A model generated the notes under the pieces. That model ran no database searches and was not told the origin of the DNA. It saw nothing but the letters and a program-made list of their open reading frames with translations. DNA of 64,000 bases, taken from NCBI RefSeq assembly GCF_047948215.1, contig NC_134464.1, positions 32,983,020 through 33,047,019 on the forward strand, read 5' to 3'. The translations under genes and the position numbers were made by a program. The stretch is from Lycorma delicatula (taxonomy: Eukaryota > Arthropoda > Insecta > Hemiptera > Fulgoridae). Below are positions 27,466-38,700 of the stretch, one piece after another. The number at the start of each line of letters is the position of its first letter. Position 1 is the first letter of the stretch.

Positions 27466-30400
27466 ATACAGGCTGATTCAAAGAAACGGGAAATATAAAA
27501 AAATTAAATAACGTTAATGAAAATTTTTTTTTAGAAAATGAATTTTATTTCATATAATTGTACAAATGTTGCCATTTTAGGATACATACATTTTAATTTA
27601 TTTTTTAAAGATGACATCTTCCAGGTGACCTCCTCTTCTACGTAAACACTCACGAAGTCTCTTCGTTAAATTGTTCATGGTTTGACGTAACATCTCAACT
27701 GGAATTTCCGCAATTGCTTCTCGGATCTTTGCCTTCAGTTCTTCCGTTGTAGCGGGTCTACTGTGGAACGCTTTGCTTTTAAGGTGACCCCACAAAAAGT
27801 AATCGCAAGCTGAGAGATGAGGCGATCTGGGAGGCCATCTAATGTCACCATTTCGTGAAATGACACGTTGTCCAAACAATCGGCGTACAGCTGCCATCGA
27901 TATTCGTGTAGTATGTGACGTTGCTCAGTCTTGTTGAAACCAGGCTGTGTTAAGAATCGGTGAAAATCTCTTTTGTTGTTCCACAACAAAGGTTTCAAGC
28001 ACGGCTACGTAACGAGCCGACGTCACTGTAATCGCAAGACCGTTGTCATCTTCAAAAAAATAAGGGCCTATAACACCGTAAGACGACATAGCACACCACA
28101 CGGTCACTTTCTGGCTGTGCAACGGACGCTGGTGTAGCGGCGTAGGATTTTCTTGTGCCCATTATCTTAAATTTTGCTTGTTAACAAATCCACTGAGGTG
28201 GAAATGCGCTTCGTCTGACATCCACAGTTCGCGAAGAAACTCTTCGTTATCATTTATCTTCTGAAGCATTACATTACAGAATTGTGCTCGCACAACTGCA
28301 TCGTTCGGTTTCAATTTCTGGACGATCAATACCACCCTTACAGCTTGTAAGGGTGGTATTGCATGTCCTTCACTAACATTCTTCGAACACTTGAACTATG
28401 CAATCGTAAAGATGCTGAGAGACGACGGATTGACCGATGTGGACTTCGTGTGACAGCATCTTGTAGAGCTTGAACATTCTGTGGTGTACGGACGCTTCGC
28501 TCACGGCCTGGAGGTTTCTTTTTCATTGCCGAACCAGTTTCCTCAAAATTAAATATCCATGTTTTAATTGCATGTGCTGATAGAACACGGTCGTGCCGTC
28601 CCAGATTAAAATCGCGAAATTCTCTACGCGCTCCCTCCACACTGTCATTGTTTTTTTAAAACGCTTTGATAGCAAATGCATGTTGCGCACCAGTCCAAGG
28701 ATCCATGACAACTAAATGGCAGGTTAGGTTAGAGAGGCTGGTGCCACTTATCAAGTGGTACCAATCGCCCACGGCTACCAACACAACTTTCAAAATTTCC
28801 CATTTCTTTGAATCACTCTGTATAAATAAAATAGTTTAATAACTCCCCTTTAATAACAAACAAAACATATAAGAACGTTGCAAAAAGTTTACTTGCTTTC
28901 ACTTAATATTTTTCATAATTACAATCTTTTTTTTCAAATTAGGCTCTTTTTTGAACATTATTATAAACTGGTACGTACAACGCACTTTGGTTTAGTGTAA
29001 TGTTTCTAAATAAAATCCAATTTTTTCTTTATTTTATTCAACTATCTTACACAAATTTGTTCAAATTAAATTTTCCACAACTTTTGTTTAAAAGTTTTTA
29101 TTTGTTTATTATCCATTCAATAAAATTATTATTGATCAGATATAAAAAACAAAATTTTTTTACCCAATTTATTGATTTTCAACCCATATTTCTCAAAACC
29201 CCTGTAGATACGGTTCTGGGACCTATTTTATTCAATTTTTCAGGTTAAAAATAATAAGAAATCATTAATTATATTGCTTAATAAACGTCATAAAAATATC
29301 AGACGACCTCATTTTATTGGGGTGGTTGAAATTCAAGCGAAATCTTTCACTAGTAACTCGCAAACAAAGCATTTTAGAACATATGTTGAAATAAACTTTT
29401 TTCATTATTTTTAAGAGTAGAATAGGTTTAAAAAAATTCCCGGAAAACATCGTGATATCTCGGTTATATAAATATATATTTAAACACCTCCACCAAAATC
29501 CACGTTTTAATTTATTTTAACAAAAATAAAACTGATATTTGACTAAAATTAAATCTATAAGGATTGCCTGATTTGAATTAAAATTAAAAATGAGGATTTT
29601 AAGGTTTGAAATAATGATTAATTATTCCCATTATAACAAGTGAACGATTTATTAAATTCCTATAAAAAATTATAATTAATAGAAAAATTAGCTGAACCAT
29701 TCTCTAAAGTAACTAGCATTAAATAAATAGAGCTTAATAGAGAGAAATGAGGTATATTACGTGATTTCTCATTACCCTCTTTTCACTGATATATATATAG
29801 TATAGATACGCACGTTTATATATACATTATTTTAATATACTGTTTCTTTACTTTTCTGATTATTTAAAAAGAATTAAAAATACCTCGTTTTTTTCAGTTA
29901 AAATGAATTAAATTTGCATTATTTAAATTAAGTTCTATTTTTAATTTCTTACAACCTGTTAACTTTTTCTATCGTTTAATTTTTTCATATACACGCGCTT
30001 GTGCATACACAGTTGCACAAAATTCATTACACACATGACATTTTATACATATTTATATAATTTACTAGTTGACTAAGACATTAAATTATTGAATAAATGT
30101 AATAAATTTCTTATGTAACAATAAATATATATTTTTTTAAAAATTATCTGTATATTTGTAAGAGGTGTCGATGTATAATTGTTAAAAAATTGTAATTTAA
30201 ATACTATATTAATCAATATCTTTTTATTCTTTTGTCAATGTACTTCTGCCCTCTAGTACATGATACCTATCATTTCATAAACAAATATTAATGTACTGTT
30301 CCCTTAAAATAAATATATTAAACAATAAAATAATATTGATTTCATGATAGTCGACGATGTTATAAAAAAATCGTTACTAGCGAAGTTCTTAAATATTAAT

Positions 30401-32691
30401 GATTATCATAACTTCTCTTGGAATCACCATCCAGATTACATTTGCAACAAAAATACAAGGTCAATTATTTTTGCTATAATACATTTAATACGGTAATTAT
30501 AAATTTATAAGAGCAATTAATCTTGAATAATTGACTTAATACGTAAAATACTTAATAAAATTTTGTAGATCATTTAAAAAATATTTAAAAATAGTGTTCT
30601 AGGCTGCAAAAGAAAGACAAAAAAAAAACCATTAGATTCGTTAATCTAATCGATTTTTTTAATAGTTTTTTCTTGAATATATCAAAGTATATGCAAAATT
30701 TATATAACAGTTTAAAGATAGAAATTTAATGATTATTCCTTCGTTATTTACGTATAAATATTTGTGTAAAGTAACTGTAGACAGATAAATTTAAAAGTAT
30801 GTTTTGACCCTTAACAATTTTAACATTCAACAAATGGAAAAAGTAGATGTGTTATTACACATCTACTTTTTCTTTTATCTTTATCTTTTATCTTTTTTCT
30901 TTATCTTTATAACAAAATTATTATTTAAATATAAGCTACCTTTTAGGGCCACATTTTATAGAGAATTACTAGAATACATTGGTATTTGTGTTTATGTAAT
31001 GATTTTTAAAAATCCACTAATGTTATTCTGTATTAAAAAATTCTTTTACCTTCCCCGTCAAAAATCAGAGTTTGGTGGTCGTAAATTTGAAAGAATATTT
31101 AAGTGTTTTTTTAACTCCATACTGTGTTACAAGATGGTATTAATAAAATAGAACAAAATTATTATTATTCATCAATGTTTATAATAATAAATTGTGGCAC
31201 ACAGTGGGGATAGATCATGAAACAGTAAACTGGCCTACCTGGTTTCCTACCCCTTCCACTGTATTATTTGCATTTTCAACACTACTTCAGATAATTCACG
31301 TAAAAGTACCGCGAATCTATCTTTTGACGTGTAATAATAGTTTATTTCCTTTGTTCAGTCATTACCAATTTGATTATGAATTGTCGGACAATCGATATTA
31401 ATATATTACTAAAATATAATATGTTTATATTGTCGCGTTTTTGCGGCTCGACCAGGATATTGAGAAACTAACAAATTAAAAATTTGTTATGAACACAGTT
31501 TGTTACCCTAAAAACGTAGAAGATAAACTAATTAATAATAATAATAATAACAACGATAATAATAGTGAATATATGACATACAAAATAGCAATTCAAATAA
31601 GGATGAGATTTGCTTACAGACAGTTAAATTATAAACACCAGAATAAAATCTAATTCACTAAAAACGTTATAATGTCCGCTAATTGAATTAACAACAATCT
31701 AAGATAAGTCTAAAGTCTATACAATTCCATTCTCTGCAAATATTATTACTTTTGCTCTTTACAATAAAACTTCCTTATATTTTATGAAAGCATCTAATAC
31801 TATAATTTTTACTACTCTTTACCAATAACTCACTAAAAATTTCCTGCATACTACCACTGTCCACACTGGAATGTTTGTGACAACGTACTCTTCACTCGCT
31901 GGACTTGTTAGCCTGAGAAAAGGATCTCTTTTAGTTCCTTCTGGATTCCTTTCATTATTATTTTATCATACTTTCTTCTAAATTGGAAGGAATCCATTAC
32001 CCATGTCCGTTATACCGTTACCAGGTCCTGTTACAATATGTTAAAATACGTATTTGGTATTTTCCGCCGACCTCCGTGGCTGAATGCAGAATGATAGTAG
32101 CTTCTTTGTCCTTCATAAAAAAATTTTAGATTTCAATCCTAGTCAAGACTGTATTTTCCATACAAAATTGATATTTCATAAAAAATAAAAATTACAAAAA
32201 AAGAGGTTGATAAAGAATAATTATAGTCAAGTAGTTTGCAGTTGCCACAAAACAATTACAAAATTATTTATTAATTTTTTTTTTTTTTACTTTAATAATT
32301 TCATCTTTTTACAGTATGTAAAACGATATGAAGGAGATGGCTGGACGGATGCACCGATAGGTATGGTTCAAGGTGGCGGTATTCGTTCAAGTATTAATGT
32401 TGCATCAAGTGGTGGTTAGTATAAAAGTATTAAATTTAATAATGGTTTATTTTACTTTAATAATTTTATGTAATATTAATAAACATTTATATTGCTTTTT
32501 ACGATTAAATACCCTACATGCTTTTATCAGAATATTTAGAATAATTCCAAGATTTCCTTTTAAAGTAAAATAATTCCGAAGAATTTGATATCAAATTCAT
32601 GAAAATTTAAAAAATGTTTTCTTATCGTCAAACTTCCAGAAAATTTTATCATACGTATAAACCATTGAATTCAGAGTTACTAACTAATTAA

Positions 32692-32733
<42 letters not shown>

Positions 32734-35700
32734 TGTATTGTTTCGAATTCAATACGCACCATTTTTTACAGATTAAAGGGTCAAAATGACAGGTGTATCT
32801 TAAATTCGAGGTACGTCATCAAGTGGAGGTCTGATGATCTAATGCCATTTGACATAAAGACATAGTTAGTAGGTGTAAAGCTGACATTTTGAATACATGT
32901 GCTTGTTCAACATCAAATGAAGTATATCGAATGGAATGTAAAGGAACATTTGTCATCGTGTATAGAACGTAGACAAATTTCTAAAATAATGATTCCTCTA
33001 AAAGAGTTTTACATCTCAATAGTTATATCGCTGTTCAAATCATAATTTAGCGATTAGTCATCGTTCTGCAATTTGTGCATGTGTTTTATGTATGATGATA
33101 AACTTTCTCTCACGTTTTCCTGTCAAACTTCCATTCGAAGTTGAACAGGCGGGCGATATACTACTGTAGTTGTAAATTGGTCCGTTTTTTTCATATCCGT
33201 TCCGTTTTACCTATTTGTTGTGCTTTTATAACCATTTCATCATCATGGAAAAAAGTTTCACATACGACGCAGACTTGATTAAACGCATGGTTATTTTACG
33301 TGCTGAACTGATCGGAAATCTTACCGCCAATGAACAGTTCTCGTTATACGAAGCGAATGTGCATTGGGGGCGCAGTATGAAACAAAAATTATTTGTATGT
33401 AAATGGAAAAAGAAACCTTTTTCGGCACCAAAAACACGCAAAATATCTAGAAATCTATACTGCTGTTTTGGCTTATTTCAAGAAATGCGCACAAAAGTTC
33501 AAAATGACAAAAGATGTACTGATGTTAAAGGCCAGGAAAATTTTCAGGAATAATTTTTCAATTTAAAGCTAACCGGGATAGCATGAGAAATTTTTGAAAA
33601 GGCAATTTGTGTCATTGCGTCGCAGAACCTTCATTTGTCAGAAGTTACAAGCATAAATTAGCGCAATATCAACGAACGTTACATAATCGATTTCGTAACG
33701 ATGATCGTAATCGATAATTTCATAATTATCGACTCTCATAATTATCGTACACTAGTAATCTATATTATTAGCCGCGTATAGATATATTTCCCGATTAATG
33801 GAAAAGTACCTAATATTTTTTTCTATTTTATATATATTCAAATATATGGTAACATTTTCTTTTAAACAGTATAAATTTAAAAATAAATATTTTTCAATCA
33901 TTATAATATTTAATGTGTATCTTGTATATCAAATAATTTTGGTTTTGTAACTTTTAGAAAATAAGATTGCTCAATACTGATTTTTTTTTTACTCAAATTC
34001 TTATCATATCCATTGTTACTAACTTAATTCAAAAGAATCATTTAATGTAATATATATTTTATAAAAAGTTGACACAAAGTTGTTATACTTTCCTGGCATT
34101 GGTTACTTTTTATTCTTATATCTTGGAAAAATTTATCCAGTCAATAGGTGCTAAGCTTCAAACACTCCAATACACGTATGCATGTCCGTTACCCCCTTTT
34201 TCACATCGCATCCCCCTTTTTGCATCGAGAAATGCAAAAATAACCCTTACCCTTTTTTTTTGACTGATTACCATACTTTCCTACCTGCAGCATAAGTGCA
34301 GGAAAGTAAAAATCGGTCCAGTGTTTCTACAATTATAGATAAAGAACAAAAAAAAATACTACACTTAAACCTCTTTCTGTTGTTATTGAGTTACTTAAAA
34401 AATTCTTCAATTTAATAATAAATAAACTGAATTCTACCTATATATTATGAAAAATACACATAAATATATAATTAATAAATCACTTTCAATTTGTATTACT
34501 CAAAAATACGCCCTTTTTATTATTAAAATTACTTTAATTCATAATATTTTATAGTATATTAACACACATTTATAAGAATTATCTTACACATAATTAAAAG
34601 TAATATTATCTTATTACATTTGAGATGATGTTTATACTTCATATTTACAGGAGTTGTGACCTACGTTGATATTCTAACAGTATTACCCTTTGAAGATAAT
34701 TTATGTAGTATTGGCCTTAAAGGAAAGCACCTGCTTGATGCATTAGAATGGAGTATACGCTATTATGATATAGATGGATCTAATATTGATGGTGCATTTC
34801 TACAAGTATCAGGTATACAATAATGTTGTTAACTAAACTAATATTATGTGTGTGTAGTTCTGATCTATTTGAATTATACTTGAGTATATACATGCTTTGT
34901 TCAATTTATCTGTACTTAACTCTACTTTATATGTTCGTGTGTCTGTGCGTATTTTATGCTCATTTTACAGAAATTCTTTACACTGTTACCACTGACTGAT
35001 TTAAGATTTTTTAAAAAATAAACTTAATTGTCACCATATTTAAAACTAACTTAAAAATAACTAGCCATCCCTCAACGAATTGTATTTCATTATTATTTAT
35101 CATCCTTTTTATGAGATAAATTTCAGTATTTATATAAGGTAGGTTTTTAGTTTTAAATTCAAATTATTCAGAATTTTAATTATCTCTTTTGTTGAAATTT
35201 AATAAAAATTACTTGTAAATATAATAAGTTATTTTTATTTGGTTTATAAAATAAAGATTTAATTTACAACAGTAATGGATTAAAAAAAAACGAAATACTG
35301 ACCTTAATAACAGTATCTGGTAAAAAAAAAAAATAATAATAAAAAATATAAAAAAAATAGAGGTTATACTGATGAGACGCTACAGCACAAATAAAACGCA
35401 AAAAGATATGAAAATATTTCGAATATTCAAAACAACCGGTGTATCTTTGAGTACATATAATATACTAAATGAAAAAAAAAAAAAATGTAATCATCATAAA
35501 AGCATTATACAAAAAGTTTAAAAAAAAAAAAAAAGAAACAAACCTTTAATACCTGCTTGTCGATAAATATGGTTTCGCGATAAAATTTTTACGATATACG
35601 TTATTTGATCCGCCGCTTCATAAACTGTTATTAAAAAGATATGTATATCTTTACATAAATTGATGAATGTCGGCATATGCAATTGTTAATTGCAAATGCA

Positions 35701-38700
35701 ATTATTAAGAAATAGTTACAATGCAATTGTCTTCAAACAAGAGAAAATTACGCTGCCAGTTTAATAACAATGACCCCAACTGTATACAAGTCATGACTAA
35801 ACAAATTTACAGATCATTTCAACAAAGACACCGTGTTTTAAATTTGTTCTACATTATAATAATTGAAAGATTATACTAAATATTACTCAGCTATTTGTAG
35901 GATTACAATTTTATTTTTCATAAAAGCTTTTGGTTTAAATATAATAAGATTTTATAATTTTTAAAAAGAGATTTGTACAAAGAAAATTTATATTTTTAGG
36001 AGTTATTTGTAATGAATCGGAAATTTAATTTGATTTTATGTAATATTACGACCATTTAAAACATAAAAAAATGTATAATTTGATACAATGTACGTACGAT
36101 ATCTATCATAATTTTATTAGATAAACATAATAAGTTTAAGGAAATATACTATCAGTAAATATAAAGATACAATTTTTATTACCTAGTGACTGTACTTCGT
36201 TAAATTTTTACTCTGTGCAGCCTAAGCACCCATAGGTAGAACAAACATATTAACAGTACCCAGTATTGAGAATGCATTTATAAAGCATGTTTACTACAAT
36301 GAGAATAGAGAATTAATGGCGGTATAGTACAGGATCACGTGATACATACTATTTTTATTTCTACGTGTGCTCGTAGACATCATGTAAAAACTATATGATC
36401 TCATATAAAACTACATCCCTCGGGGTTCCTTCACAATGTCAGTACGTATTTTCCTGATACAAAAATGTGTGATCATTGTATATACGTATATATAAATAAA
36501 TTAACAATTAATATAATTTACATTACCAGCACGTTGATATGTTCTCTACATCTTTCAACTTAATTAGAAGCACCATCAGGAGTTAAAATTAATGATTAAT
36601 TAAGTCAAAGTTTAAAAAATTATAGTTAAAATAATTTTAGAGACAGGTTCTTCTATTAAACATACAAAATCACCAGGACGCCCACGCGCCCCTGAAGCTG
36701 TTGTGGAACAACTATGAGAAAACTGTGCAATAGTCCACAGAAATCAACTCGACATGGGTTACGTGAGACTGGCATTTCACAGATTTCTGTGAAATGCCAG
36801 ACTAAAAAGCAGTTCGGCTGCAGGTTTGCGTGGAAATGATAGATAAAATTGCAGATAAGTATGCATTTTTTAGATGATATAATTTTTAGTAATGAGTCAC
36901 CGTTTCTCATCAGTGGCGGCAGAAACACCCATAACTGCTGAATACGGGGTAACGAAAACCCTCGTGAAACTTTGCAGCACATTTATGATAGCCCTAACGT
37001 CCATGTTTTTTGTTCCCAAAGCAAACGAAGACTGTACGGCCCGTTCTTCTTCCGAGACGCAACGTTAAATGGTATTGTTTATCTGGACATGCTTCCAAAG
37101 TTTTCTAATTCCTCAGTTAGACGATGATGATGACAAAGATGGATGCCATTACTATCAGCAAGACCGGGCATCATCTCTCTACCGCCTAGATGTCCGAGAC
37201 TTTCTTGATACTTGATTCTCAGGTCAGTGAATTAGTCGTGAAGGTCCAATTGCATAGCCACCTCGCTTCCCAAATTTGATCCTGCTACATTTTTTCTTGT
37301 AAATTTCATTAAAAAACGGGTTTATGTACCATCCTTGTCTGCTTATCTTGTCGAGATAAGTCTTCGAATTTACGCCACAGCTGCAGAGATGATGACTTAC
37401 CTGCTGGTTCAGCTTGGAATGAAATTACTTCAGGTGGGGTGTATGTCGCATTACAAATTGAAGCCATATTGAACCAAAGTGATTGTTAAGTGACAAACTT
37501 GATGAGCTTTTCAATGAAATGTGACCTCAACCGAATCTATAAGTTTCAGCATGCTATTTTTATACGCTTTTAAGGTTGTGAAGTTCTTTTTTGGATCACC
37601 CGGTTTCTAAAAAAATTAACAATATTCACGTTTATCAAAACAGATAACATTTTTTGCGTAATTTTTCAGTTTACGAGAGTGAATCCTATTATGATTTTAC
37701 TGTAACTTTTATTAAATTACAGATTTAAATTATAACCCAATCGAAAAGATCACAATTTATTTATAATAGATTCTAAATAAATTTTATTAAACAAATTTTT
37801 ACTTTGTCAATGAATTTTTAAATAATAATTGATGATTAATAGAGAAAAATCGAATAATTCTTTGCAATAAAGTTTATTAATGTGTACTAATAATAGATAT
37901 AAACGCAGTTAAATTTAATTAATTCCTTAAAATCTTTTTTAAACATTTTGATTTATCTTCGGATATTTTTTTATTATTATTTTATATTATTTTTTTCTGA
38001 GTTTATATGAACTTTAACTATATTTTTATTTATAAATAAATTTTATTTAACTGAATAAAGTTTTATTTAATTATTAGAAAATATACAGAAAAAAGAAAAA
38101 TTAAAAGATGAAAAATTAAATTTTAATTTACCCACCACTCAGTGTATAAAGAAGCATTATAAGTGATTTCACCTGGTTCTTCCCAGACTTCTTTCGTAAT
38201 CATCTCTCTTCTCTTCTCCTTACGTTATTCAGTATGTGAAGACTATTTAATATCATGCTTTTGCTCAAGTATATTTATATACATATATATATTAAAATAC
38301 CGTTGTTAGTTGTTGAAATTTATTCTCCATTAAAAAGTAAGATGAATGGTTAGATTACAATTATATAATACAATAAATCTAATAATTTTTACCAATATTT
38401 ACCCACATTATATTGCAATGATAAAATTTATTAATCTTTTTTTATTATTTTAAAGGATTAAAGATTGAATTCGATTTATCATTACCACGTGGAAGTAGAG
38501 TCACCAAAGTACTTGTTAGATGTGGTAACTGTTCTATTCCAAGTTACACAGAACTGGACTCCGAAAGAGAATATCGTATACTTTTAAGTCATTATTTATC
38601 AGAAGGTGGAGATGGATTTCAAATGTTTAAAAAAGATAGAACTTCATATAAAAATTTTGGTGAGTTATTGAAATAATATAATCTGAAATAATATTAAAAA

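Noticed and set aside
30804..31151. 115-codon open frame
   Set aside because: Built on a snap-back hairpin and low-complexity T/A sequence; no recognisable domain.
36656..36982. 108-codon minus-strand gene
   Set aside because: Antisense of the decayed transposase on the plus strand, which shows real family motifs.
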